This document shows, one piece after another, positions 1-8,499 of a stretch of 10,824 nt of DNA. The notes under the pieces were generated by a model. The model had not been told where the DNA came from. It saw only the letters and a program-made list of their open reading frames with translations, and ran no database searches. Origin of the DNA: Acanthamoeba sp. SK_2022b (Eukaryota; Discosea; Longamoebia; Acanthamoebidae); the NCBI GenBank assembly GCA_027943245.1, contig JANDJZ010000919.1, forward strand, positions 1 to 10,824. Direction: 5' to 3'. Positions within the stretch are counted from its first letter, which is position 1, and the number at the start of each line of letters is the position of its first letter. Both the position numbers and the translations under genes were made by a program.

Positions 1-192
1 CGTGTGGCGGTGGCTGACGCGCGCACGACCACCAACGACACGACATGAAACGATGCAGAACATCTCGCCCCAGTTCATGGTCATGCATGTGGTCGAGCTG
101 GCGCCCCTGCAGGCCACTACCCCGCCCGGAGGCGAGGCCGCCGAATTCATCTCCGCCCATGTACATGTACGCTCGCTGCTTTCCTTTACCTT

Positions 193-224
<32 letters not shown>

Positions 225-581
225 TTTTTGTTTAAATAATTAATTTTATTTGTTTATTGGGAACAACGACAGAGAGCGACGACGGCCGAGCTCGTGGAAT
301 CGTACGCGCCGACGACGATGGCGGACACCTCCTCGACGGGGACGGCGGCGCCCATGGGAAGCGCGACGGTGACGGCCATCACGGAGCTCGATCCGGCCGC
401 TCTCCACGCGCCGTCGGCAACCACCACCACCACCACCGCGACCACGCCCTCGGCGACTTCATCCACTCCATCATCGGCGACATCGCCCAACGTGCTTGCC
501 TCTACCTCCCTCCCCCCATCGGGCGTGCTTCAGCCGCACCAGCAGGGCCAGCAGCAGCACGCCCTCCCTCACTCTTTGTAA
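1..581 (+). CDS. 3' end of an unrecognised gene (two visible exons)
   Basis: I do not recognise this protein. An exon is open from the window edge in the frame of base 2. Its real start may be base 59, because bases 1-58 end in a plausible acceptor (gatgcag). It runs to 160 and reads NISPQFMVMHVVELAPLQ, then a Gly/Pro-rich stretch. A GTACAT donor at 161 (or GTACGC at 167, same phase) leads to an acceptor at 271-272, and exon 273-581 continues in phase 0 and stops at TAA 579-581. The agreement of phase across the AT-rich intron is the main evidence that this is one gene. The last exon is low-complexity: a run of Thr codons, many Ser/Pro, then a Gln/His-rich end, typical of a disordered tail. 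Function, start and upstream exons lie outside the window. The gene is convergent with ribosomal protein L7. Confidence 0.6.
161..272 (+). repeat. intron carrying an ATTT/TTTA tetranucleotide repeat
   Basis: Roughly bases 192-229 are a near-perfect tandem run of the tetranucleotide TTTA, inside the inferred 112-nt intron of the first gene. The rest of the intron is also very AT-rich, in strong contrast to the GC-rich flanking exons. It is a simple repeat with no coding potential; the Phe/Ile/Tyr/Leu-rich frames across it are artefacts. Confidence 0.8.
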
Positions 582-882
582 CGTCGGCCGACGGCCCTCC
601 CCTCGTTCCTGTCCTCTCCCTCTTGTACAAACAAAGATGTTCTTCAAACGGTGCTCTGTGATCAACTTGATCTCGATCTTCCGCAATCAAGATATGCAAG
701 CAGCTGTCTAGACATGCTTGATCGATTTGGTAGTTTTTTGTTTGGTTTTATTTGTTTCCCTTTCGCTCCGAACTGGCGTGGGTCACCACCAGCCCTTCGT
801 CATGTACACAACATCAACAAGATCGAAGATGAAGCAGGCTGCACACGGTTTCGTTTTTTTACTTGTCAAGTGAACTCTTCTC
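582..882. other. spacer between two convergent genes (3' untranslated regions)
   Basis: These 301 bases separate the TAA of the first gene (+) from the TAA of ribosomal protein L7 (-). They should hold both 3' untranslated ends. I see no canonical AATAAA signal on either strand, no open frame with family resemblance and no clear RNA gene. Base composition falls from GC-rich to T-rich around 720-770, as expected for noncoding sequence here. Confidence 0.6.
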
Positions 883-1892
883 TTAGTTCATCCTGCGGAC
901 GAGGGTGTTGATGTGAGACTCGCGGTTACCAGCGTCGCCGCCCTCGACGAAGTGAGTGCCCTTCTTGGTGAAGCCACCACGGGGGTTGGAGAGCTTGAAC
1001 GGCCACAGGAAAGCGTTGGCCTTCTTGAAGTTGGGGCCCACGGTGTAGAGCTCGTGGATGAGATCCTCCACGCAGATGATGCCGTACTTGCCGAGCTTGC
1101 CCTCGATGATCGAGTTGTCGACGATGGGGATGCGCTGCTTGTTGATCCTGGCAAAACCACGCTTGTACACGAGCTCCCTCACGGTCTTCAGGTTGGGGTA
1201 ACTGTAGGCCAAATTTGCCAAAACGTCAGCATGCATGATTAGGGGGGGGGTCGTGGAGGTGCAAGTGCGTGCGTACCCGTAGGCAATGTAGGGCTCTACG
1301 CGGTGAAGCATGTTGATGGTGGCCTTGTTGAGCTTCACGAAGGTGGCGTTGTTGAGCTGGCGGAGACGGAAGAGCTGGAGGATCTTCCTGGTGGTGGGAT
1401 CCACACCCATGATACTGCGGAGCAAAAGGAGCAAGAGATAAGCAAGGTGGAGGGCAACAAATATTTCAGGAAATTGAATGGATGGACAAAAATGTACCCG
1501 CGGATGCGGACGACGAGGGCGACCTTGGCCTCAGGCTCGACGAAGAAGTGGCCAGCCGACTTGGCAGTGCGGCGAGCGCGGATGAGCGAGCGCTCCTGCG
1601 AGCGGTACTCCTTGATGTACTTCTCAGCCTTCTTGAAGATGAGCTTCCTCTTGTTGCGGCGGGCCTTGGCAGCCTCAGCCTTGCGCTTGGTGAGGCGCGC
1701 GGCGGCGGCCTCCTTGTGCTGCTTCTTCTTGAGGAGGGTCTCGGGCACGGGGGGCACCGCGGTTCCGCTGCACATTTACAGTCGCAAATTAACACCCGTA
1801 ATTCACACATTCTTGCAAGCGCAGCTTATGCGCGGGACAGCCTCCTAAGGGGCAAGGTGACGGCCGACGTACGTCTTCTTGGCGGTCGACAT
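883..1892 (-). CDS. RPL7: 60S ribosomal protein L7 (uL30), complete, four exons
   Basis: This is a structural protein of the large cytosolic ribosomal subunit. Exons on the minus strand are 1892-1873, 1767-1498, 1414-1277 and 1201-883; the total is 747 nt, giving 248 aa plus stop, the usual length for eukaryotic L7. Donors are GTACGT, GTACAT and GTACGC; all acceptors are CAG. The protein starts [21 protein letters not shown], followed by a long Lys/Arg/Ala-rich helix typical of L7. The ferredoxin-like L30 fold starts near RIRGIMGVDP, with [22 protein letters not shown] and [15 protein letters not shown]. The end has [32 protein letters not shown] and [23 protein letters not shown]. The start is supported because exon 1 supplies the usual short basic lead and the splice phase closes exactly. 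No odd residue was seen. Identification is very secure. Confidence 0.97.
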
Positions 1893-1939
1893 GGTTAAAT
1901 CGAAGGGATCAAGCCACACACGGAAGGGGGCTGGACGAT

Positions 1940-1970
1940 GGGGAGGAGAAGGAGAGAAAGAAAGAAGAGA
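1940..1970 (-). promoter_or_regulatory. pyrimidine-rich leader or promoter tract of the L7 gene
   Basis: On the minus strand this stretch is an almost uninterrupted run of C and T (purine-only on the plus strand, 31 bases), ending about 48 bases upstream of the L7 ATG. Ribosomal protein genes in many eukaryotes start transcription in such tracts (TOP motif). That this one marks the L7 transcription start or translational control is inference. Confidence 0.45.
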
Positions 1971-1989
1971 CGGCGCCGCATTCTCCCAA

Positions 1990-1994
1990 CCAAT
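1990..1994 (-). promoter_or_regulatory. CCAAT/ATTGG box upstream of L7
   Basis: The plus strand reads CCAAT, so the L7 sense strand reads ATTGG, about 98 bases before its ATG. An AT-rich block at about 2036-2065 (aattataataataaaatac) lies further upstream and could hold a TATA-like element. Both are weak, position-based suggestions. Confidence 0.3.
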
Positions 1995-2318
1995 ATCCTC
2001 GGGCGTAAACTTGTTCTCGGATATTACCCGGATTTGGAAAAATTATAATAATAAAATACATAAATCGCCTCAGTGGACCTCTTGTGGCTCCCTCTTCCCC
2101 GTCTTGAGGTTGTGGGTCCATCAACTGTAGTAATTGGAACATGTTACTCCTTACACGACCATGAGAGAGCTCTTACCTCCGTGCGCCATCATTCTGTGTG
2201 GCCCAGTGGTTGCCTCCAGCAGAAGCCACACTGCCCCACACGGATATGGGGAGGGTGTTCGCGTGCAGTGCCGGTCCTTCCGCTCGCCGAGCCGCGGTCG
2301 GCGTTGTACTCCTGTCCC

Positions 2319-2409
2319 TGTGGTGGCGTTCCGAGCGGTCGGCGTGGGTCACTAATTTGGAGCCCGTCGCTTTGGTTCCGCGTCACTGGTTCGACTCCGG
2401 ACGCCCACA
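2319..2409 (+). ncRNA. tRNA-like cloverleaf or degenerate tRNA / Pol III element
   Basis: Bases 2388-2398 read GGTTCGACTCC, a full match to the Pol III B box and tRNA T-loop. Around it I can pair a cloverleaf by hand: acceptor TGTGG plus GCGT (2319-2329, two bulged bases) with ACGCCCACA (2401-2409); D arm CCGA/TCGG with a four-base loop (2331-2342); anticodon-like arm at about 2345-2366 with an oversized 12-base loop; small variable arm CGC/GCG (2368-2382); T stem CTGG/CCGG. No normal 7-base anticodon loop fits, the T stem is 4 pairs and the internal A box is poor. A perfect A-box match, TGGCCCAGTGG, lies at 2199-2209, and a T4 run follows near 2443. It may be a tRNA pseudogene, a tRNA-derived element or another Pol III RNA. 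No function is claimed. Confidence 0.3.
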
Positions 2410-2580
2410 GGGCCCAACGGAGCTGACTGGGGCACTTTGTTCCTTTTGCTCCTCGTCGTTCGCTGCAGCTCTTGTTGTTGCCGTCTTCTTCCACTCTACC
2501 TCTTGCTTTCCAATCACGCTCGTGGAGCGGCATCTCCACTAGAATCTGCAGAGTGTGCAGAAGATTGAAAGGGGTCAGAC

Positions 2581-4366
2581 ATGGAAACGACAACAAGAAT
2601 GGCAACTGCACTCGTGGCGCCTGGGCTGCGAAGTGGCGACTGCGTGCTCGGTCTCGACTCGCCTGGATGGCTCCCCACGAAGCGTCTTCACGAAGTGCAA
2701 GATGAAAGCATAAAGATCTCGACACAGCAGCAAGAAGCCCGCGAGGAAGAGGAGGCGAGCAAGAAGAAGTACTGTAAGGTGTATACGTTGGAGGAGGTGG
2801 GCCAGCACAAGGGCCCCGAGAGCTACTGGGTGGCGGTGGGCGATTCCGTCTATGACGTCTCCTCCTTTGTCCTCTCGGGGCGCCACCCTGGTGGCGACCT
2901 CATACACCAAGGTGCCCCAGTGCTCAGTGATTTATTTGTGTATTATTCTTTATTACGATTATTATTCTTGAATTGCATTAAACCTTTTCATCAAATCCAG
3001 GGGTGGGCAGGGACGCCACTGTCCTATTCAAGACGTAGCATCCAGCTCGCACCAACACCATTCTGGCCAAGGCACGTCCCAACTCCTTCCACGTTTCGGC
3101 TGCCCCGTGTGCGTTGGGCTGGGTTACCGCCCGGAACGCAACACGTGTGGGCAGCACAAATAATAATAATCAATTATTATTATGATTATTACGCGAGAAA
3201 TGTGATGTTCAGTGATGCTAAGCACACTCGTTTTGCCTCTTTTGTGAGCAGTATTACATCGGCGAGCTCCAGCGACCCAGCACGAACTTCCAGTACACCT
3301 GGGCAAGGTCTGTTGTCCATGTCCTTTGGCGCTAGCTCTGGCGTAATGGGTTGTGTGGCTCGGACACTCACGGTCTTGTTGTGTGATCTGCAGTCCGTTC
3401 TACGACGTGTTGCAGGAGCGCGTGGATGCCTACTTCAAGGACAACAAGATCTCCAGGCAGGGCTCGCCGTGGCTGTGGGTCCAGGCCTTCCAGACCATCT
3501 TCCTCTTTTTCCTCTCTCTGTACGCTCCCTTCTCGCTACGCAGCTGTCTCGAATTCTTCTGTTCCGCCCACCAAACCGCCTGTGGCTTTACGGAATTTGA
3601 AACTCTCGAGTAGTCGCTTGTCTCTGCTCCATCTTCTACTCGCTCGAACCACTGGGCTTCTTATACTGCAACATGTTGTGACGCGTGCAGATATATTGGC
3701 TACATCCAGGGCAACCTGCTGGGCTGCGTCTTCATGGGCTGGTTCTACTCGCAGTTTGGCATCGTCATGATGCACGACGGTGCCCACGGCGCCTTCTCCC
3801 AGAACCCCACCGTCAGCAAGCTGGCCTCTCTCGTGCGTGCCCCTCCTCACCTTCCCGCTGAGAAAAAGCGCCCGAAGCGCTCACGTCACGCCGCTACTAC
3901 TACGCCGTGCGCAGGTGATGGACATGATGGGCAGCAGCTCGCTCGTATGGAAGCACGAGCACAACATCGGCCACCACCAGTACACCAACACCACGGAGGA
4001 CCCCGACGCCACAACCGCCTACCCCATAGTGCGCTACCACCCGTCGCAACCGTGGCGCGCCTACCATCGGTTCCAGCACTACTATGTGTGGCTCCTCTAC
4101 CCGTTCGTCGTCTACAAGTGGTACCTCTCCGACATCGTGTTCGTGCTCAAGGGCCAGTACAGGTTCGTTGCCTCCTCCCTCCCCCCTCCCTTCAATCCCC
4201 AAAGCCCACGCTGCGCGCGCCTGCGCGACTGACGTGCGACCCCGTCGCGACCTGGCGTAGGAGTATCCCCATGTACACCCCGCCGACCTCCTACCTCGTC
4301 CTCTTCGCCATCACCAAGGCTCTCCTGCCCATGTGGGTGCGTGTCGTGTGCCATCTCTCTATCTCT

Positions 4367-4428
<62 letters not shown>

Positions 4429-4791
4429 CTCTTGCACTGTGCTGACCATCGCCGCTGTCGTCTGGTGGACGTGCAGGTGATCCTGTTGCCGTGCTACCTG
4501 CACGGGACCTTCTACGGCCTGCTGTGCATGGCGGTCACGTTCTGCGTGGCGTCGTACGCGTTCGCGCTGCAGTTCGTGGTGACCCACCTGGCCGACGACG
4601 TGGCCTTCCCCGAGGAGAGCAACGTGGACAACGACTGGGCCAAGTGCCAGGTCTTTGGCTCGTCCAACTACTCCACCTCCAACCCGCTCGCCACCTGGCT
4701 CTCGGGCGGCCTCAACTTCCAAATCGAGCACCACCTCTTCCCGACCGTCGCCCACACCCACCTGCCCTACATCGCCCCCATCGTCAAGGTG

Positions 4792-4860
<69 letters not shown>

Positions 4861-5198
4861 ACATGTTGCTGACGTGGCTCGCGCGCGCCACAGCGTACGT
4901 GCGAGGAGTTTGGGCTGCCCTACTATGAGCACGAGAGCTTCTGGAGCGCGCTGTCCCACCACTTTGCCCACATGCGCCGCATGGCCTCGCGCCCGGCCCA
5001 CGCCGCCAAGCCCATCCCGACCGTCACCTTCCAACCCAAGTCCGCCAAGTGCGCCTTTCCCTCTTCTACCCCCCCCCCCCGCGTGTGCGGTTGGCTGATG
5101 TTCGCGCCTGCGCGTGTGGCAGGTACGACGTGCTGCTGTTTTCGGGTTGTGGGCTCTTCTTCGCCACGGTGGCGATCGTAGCCCACGTCTACGGTTGA
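2581..5198 (+). CDS. cytochrome-b5 front-end fatty acid desaturase, ten exons, with an in-frame TAG
   Basis: This is a membrane desaturase that would insert a double bond between an existing one and the carboxyl end, fed by its own cytochrome b5 domain. Exons: 2581-2911, 3001-3071, 3252-3307, 3394-3519, 3691-3832, 3915-4162, 4261-4336, 4477-4788, 4894-5048, 5123-5198 (1593 nt, 531 codons). The b5 core starts at YTLEEVGQHKGPESYWVAVG and has the heme motif HPGG (residues 102-105). The His boxes are HDGAH (223-227), HNIGHH (258-263) and QIEHH (432-436, Gln-type box 3). Hydrophobic stretches flank box 1 and fill exons 7, 8 and 10. Codon 123 is TAG where the family has Tyr in K-T-Y-H-P; everything after it is intact. 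The N-terminus is uncertain: an optional intron ending at cgacacag before CAGCAAGAA would shorten the lead to METTTRMATAL. Regioselectivity (delta-5, -6 or -8) cannot be read from the sequence. Confidence 0.9.
3036..3038 (+). other. in-frame TAG replacing a conserved Tyr in the desaturase
   Basis: Exon 2 reads V-G-R-D-A-T-V-L-F-K-T, then TAG, then H-P-A-R-T-N-T-I-L-A-K, and the next exon continues Y-Y-I-G-E-L. Front-end desaturases have K/R-T/S-Y-H-P here, so a Tyr codon (TAC or TAT) is expected. The same frame is conserved on both sides and no usable splice choice removes the TAG while keeping frame with exon 3. It is a nonsense change, an allele, a base-call error or, less likely, a read-through site. 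Confidence 0.85.
3072..3251 (+). other. probable GC-AG intron in the desaturase
   Basis: To join I-L-A-K to Y-Y-I-G-E-L the exon must end at AAG (3069-3071) and the intron must start GCACGT. The acceptor is gagcag at 3246-3251, phase 0. GC-AG introns are a known minor class and usually follow AAG or CAG, as here. The alternative GT at 3035 (GTAGCA) gives the wrong phase. The intron holds an imperfect AT-rich palindromic run near 3160-3190. Confidence 0.65.
4370..4426 (+). repeat. (GT)n microsatellite in a desaturase intron
   Basis: A 57-base uninterrupted GT run, preceded by short CT runs, fills most of the intron 4337-4476. The donor GTGCGT and acceptor gtgcag lie outside it. Length is likely variable between strains or alleles. 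Confidence 0.95.
4793..4861 (+). repeat. compound (CA)n(GA)n microsatellite in a desaturase intron
   Basis: About 44 bases of CA followed by about 25 bases of GA, starting four bases after the donor GTGCCA at 4789. The intron ends at gccacag, 4887-4893. The same CA-then-GA order recurs at 8425-8500. Confidence 0.95.
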
Positions 5199-5650
5199 AC
5201 CCTCCCGATTGATGATGATGATGACGACGATGATGATACAGGCCGGTGCCGGTCCATTATTTTTGTGTTATTTATCTATCCTTTGATTTTCCTCAACTCT
5301 TTGAGTTTGTATTCCAACCATTGAAATATAGAATTAATTTTGTTTTTCATGTTAAAGAAATGCAATTTTTCCTTTCTTGGTAATGTTGGTTGACAGGTAA
5401 CCTGTTTGCGGCACGTGGCTGAGCTAGGTTAAAACCGGGCGTCGGTTGAATACCCGAACTGAAAAGGAAAGTGCTCATGTGCTGTGCGGAGGGCTTTCCC
5501 ACCTTGCTGGCGTCCGTCGCAACTCTTCGTCGTCGTATCTCTACTCAATCATCTTTTTCTTCTCTACTTCCACGGCTGGACTGGTAGAGGAGAAGAGATA
5601 GATAATAACTCTCGAGAGCACATAATTACAGTGACGAGAGGCAGAGCGAG
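5199..5650. other. intergenic region between the desaturase and the G-alpha gene
   Basis: The desaturase 3' end starts with an imperfect GAT/GAC trinucleotide run at 5210-5237 just after the stop, then an AT-rich stretch to about 5390 likely to hold the cleavage site; no AATAAA is visible. An inverted repeat ACAGGT-A-ACCTGT sits at 5393-5405. Bases 5520-5575 are pyrimidine-rich and are a plausible G-alpha promoter or leader. No open frame here looks like a protein. Confidence 0.5.
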
Positions 5651-6969
5651 ATGGGTTGCGGGGCCAGCGCGATGACAGAGGAGGAGAGGGAGGCGAGGGA
5701 GATGTCGAAGAAGATAGACTCCGAGCTGAAGGCGGAGAAGAGGGGCAACAACGCCGAGGTCAAGCTGCTCCTGCTGGGGGCGGGCGAGTCCGGCAAGAGC
5801 ACCTTTGCCAAGCAGATGCAGATCATCCACAAGAACGGCTTCACGGAAGAAGAGCGCCTGACCCAACGGCCCGTCATCTACTGTAACATCCTCGACTCCA
5901 TCAAGAAGCTTCTCGCCGTAATATCCCCCCCCCCATTCAACAACACTGTCTCTGCTCTCAATCTCTGTAAATTGAAATTCCAATCTCTACACGTAGGCCG
6001 TCGAGAAGTACCAGGCGGAAGGCGTGAAGCTAGCCGACGAGAACCAGGAGGCCGCCGACGCGCTGAACCAACTGGACCTCACCAACGACAACGATCTCAC
6101 GAGCGAGATCGTCGACTACATCAAGTCGGTCTGGGCCGACCCCGCCATCCAGAGCGCCTACGAGCGCCGCAACGAGTTCTCGGTGCGTGCAACGCCTCGT
6201 GTCTGGTTGACGCTCGAGGATTCGCAAGCGCGTGGTCTGACGTCGTGCGCCTGCCTCTTGTCTAGTTGAACGACTCGGCCGAGTACTTCTTCCAGGAGCT
6301 GGACCGCATCGCGGCGGACGACTACATCCCGACGGAGGCGGACATCCTGCGGCTGAGGAAGAAGACGACGGGCATCATCGAGACCAAGTTCGAGTCGGGC
6401 AAGGTGTCGTTCCGCATGGTCGACGTAGGCGGGCAGCGCAACGAGCGCAAGAAGTGGATCCACTGCTTCGAGGGCGTGACGGCCATCATCTTCATCACGT
6501 CGCTCTCCGAGTACGACTGCGTGCTGGAGGAGGACGGCGTGACCAACCGGATGAGAGAGTCGCTGCACCTGTTCTCGGACATCATCAACAACCAGTGGTT
6601 CCACGAGACGCCGGTCATACTCTTCCTCAACAAGAAGGACCTCTTCGAGGCCAAGATCAAGAAGGTCAAGCTCAGCGTGTGCTTCAAGACCTACAAGGGC
6701 AAGCAGGAGTACAAGGAGGCCCTCGAATACATCACCAAGCGCTTCACGGAAAGCAACAAGTCGTTGTCGCCCAAGCGCAAGACCATCTACACCCACGAGA
6801 CCTGCGCCACCGACACCAACAACGCCCGCGTCGTCTTCAACGCCGTCCAAGACATCATCATCACCAAGCTCATGCTCACAGTCGGCCTGTACGCCCTCTC
6901 TCCCCCGCTACGCGCATTCCTTGGCGCATTCCTCACCCTTTGTGGCTTTGTTGTGCCTGCAGAGCTTGA
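5651..6969 (+). CDS. heterotrimeric G-protein alpha subunit, complete, four exons
   Basis: This is a GTP-binding switch that couples seven-helix receptors to effectors at the plasma membrane. Exons 5651-5917, 5997-6182, 6266-6888 and 6963-6969 total 1083 nt, giving 360 aa, the normal family size. The N-terminus MGCGAS gives Gly2 for myristoylation and Cys3 for palmitoylation. GTPase motifs: P-loop GAGESGKST (43-51); switch I R182-KKTTG, with the arginine finger used in GTP hydrolysis; switch II DVGGQ (204-208) with catalytic Gln208; NKKD (273-276); TCATDT (330-335). The helical domain lies between exon 1 and residue 180. The C-terminus reads [10 protein letters not shown], so the Cys at position -4 that pertussis toxin modifies in Gi types is absent (Val). 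Introns start GTAATA, GTGCGT and GTACGC. The subfamily cannot be assigned; amoebozoan G-alphas often fall outside animal classes. Confidence 0.96.
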
Positions 6970-7307
6970 TGAGAGCAAGAGCAACACAAGCAGCTATGGG
7001 AAAGAGGGAGAGTGATAAAGAAGGGAAGAAGGTCCACTTTGTATTGTACAGACATTTCACTTGAAAAAGAATGACTACACAGCCCCACAGCACCCAATGA
7101 CACTCAATGAACAGCCAACAGCAAAGTAGCATTGTTGCGTTTGGAAGCTTGAAAATTTCTATTGGTTGGTTACGTATCTACACACCACTCCAGCCTGTGC
7201 TGCCTCTCCCCTTCCCACTTCGTGCTGTTGTCGTTGTTGCTCTGCGTTGTCCTCTCTCTCTCTCTGCCCTGGCCTGGCCGTCGTTTCGGTAGCGGGGGGA
7301 GGAGGGA
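6970..7307. other. spacer between the convergent G-alpha and TEAD genes
   Basis: These 338 bases hold the 3' ends of both genes. The G-alpha side is A-rich with repeats of AATGA; the TEAD side has a CT run at about 7252-7266. The intron-retained G-alpha frame would stop at 7013-7015 inside this spacer. No AATAAA and no convincing RNA gene were seen. Confidence 0.5.
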
Positions 7308-8153
7308 TCACGCCTCGGGATTGGTCAGACGATAGGCGAGGACCTGGGGCATCAGCGAGCTCTCGACGGCCTCGAACACGATCCCCGCGCAGAACACCAG
7401 CTGGTGCGTCCCGCGCTCGTACACCGACTGCGCAGAGGTCAGTCGACCCAATCAAAACGCACAACAAAATGCACACGACACGCGCGCGCGCGCAAGACAC
7501 GCGGGTTCGAACAGGCGTACCAAAAGGGCAGACAGGCCAGAGAGGTGCATGTTGGCGGCCGCTCGGTCGCCCTGCAGCGTGCGGAGCTGTTCGATGAGGC
7601 TCACCAGCCCTTCGCACAGCGGTACCCTGCCGGGACAACCACGCTCGATGAGTCCAGTGTGTGTGTGTGTGTGTGTGTGTGGAAAGGGGGGGGGGGAGAG
7701 GTGAGCGTACCGGTTGAAGTAGCAGGCCGCATCGTGCTGGGTGATAGCAATCTGGATCTTCTCGAGCACGGGCGTGCCGCCGGAGAAGAGCTTCGTCACG
7801 ACCTTGGCCGACGCGTCGGCCCTGTTGGCCTGGTACACCGCCGAGAAGCCGTAGAAGCAGCCCGGCCCCGGCATGTCCAGGTCCACCTACAGCACGCAAC
7901 ACACACACACCACACACCACACACGCACACACACAACAAGCGACACGAGTGAGTCAGCAAGCCGCACGCGCGGTTCCGCGGGAGGCAGTCGACGTACAAA
8001 GAGTTTGATGAGGAAGAACGAGTCCTTGTTGGCGCTTCGGTGGTAGAGCTGCTGGAGGCCGGGGAACTTGCCGTAGACTGATCGCACGTCGACCGCCCCC
8101 AGGTGGGGCGAGGTCAGCAGGCTGTAGACGTTCTTCGTGCCCACCAACACGTG

Positions 8154-8216
<63 letters not shown>

Positions 8217-8424
8217 AGAGACATGTCATCTCTGCCCAATCAGCACGCACACGACGTGTGTGTGTACCGTGCGTCGCTCGTGCTCGTCGCCGTCGTCGTA
8301 CTCGATGAACGCGGTGAGATCGGCGAGGGTCAGCTTGAGCGGCACGTCGGTAACCTTGAGCGACAGCGTCGGGAAGGGCTGCGGCTCCTCGCCCTGTGAC
8401 ATGCTGCTCGCCGCCAACGCCACC

Positions 8425-8499
<75 letters not shown>

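Larger units (their letters stand above)
1893..2580. other. divergent intergenic region between L7 and the desaturase
   Basis: This 688-base spacer lies between the start codons of two divergently transcribed genes. It holds the L7 promoter (pyrimidine tract, ATTGG, AT-rich block), the A-box match at 2199-2209, the tRNA-like element at 2319-2409, and a CCAAT motif at 2510-2514, about 67 bases before the desaturase ATG. Open frames across it have no family resemblance and overlap in several frames, so I treat none as coding. Confidence 0.5.

Noticed and set aside
3035..3251. Ordinary GT donor at 3035 (GTAGCA) that would splice out the TAG
   Set aside because: Joining it to the acceptor at 3251 leaves phase 2 and misreads the clearly correct Y-Y-I-G-E-L exon. 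It would also discard the H-P-A-R-T-N-T-I-L-A-K stretch that fits the family.
6158..6850. Long minus-strand open frame of 230 codons
   Set aside because: It is antisense to the G-alpha coding exon, an effect of GC-rich codon use. It has no family pattern.
7502..7513. GGTTCGAAC word resembling a tRNA B box in TEAD intron 8
   Set aside because: It lacks the closing CC, has no pairing T stem, acceptor or A box nearby, and sits in an intron next to an alternating CG run.
7404..7952. Plus-strand open frame of 182 codons
   Set aside because: It is antisense to TEAD exons 7-9, and its poly-Val/Cys part is the GT microsatellite.
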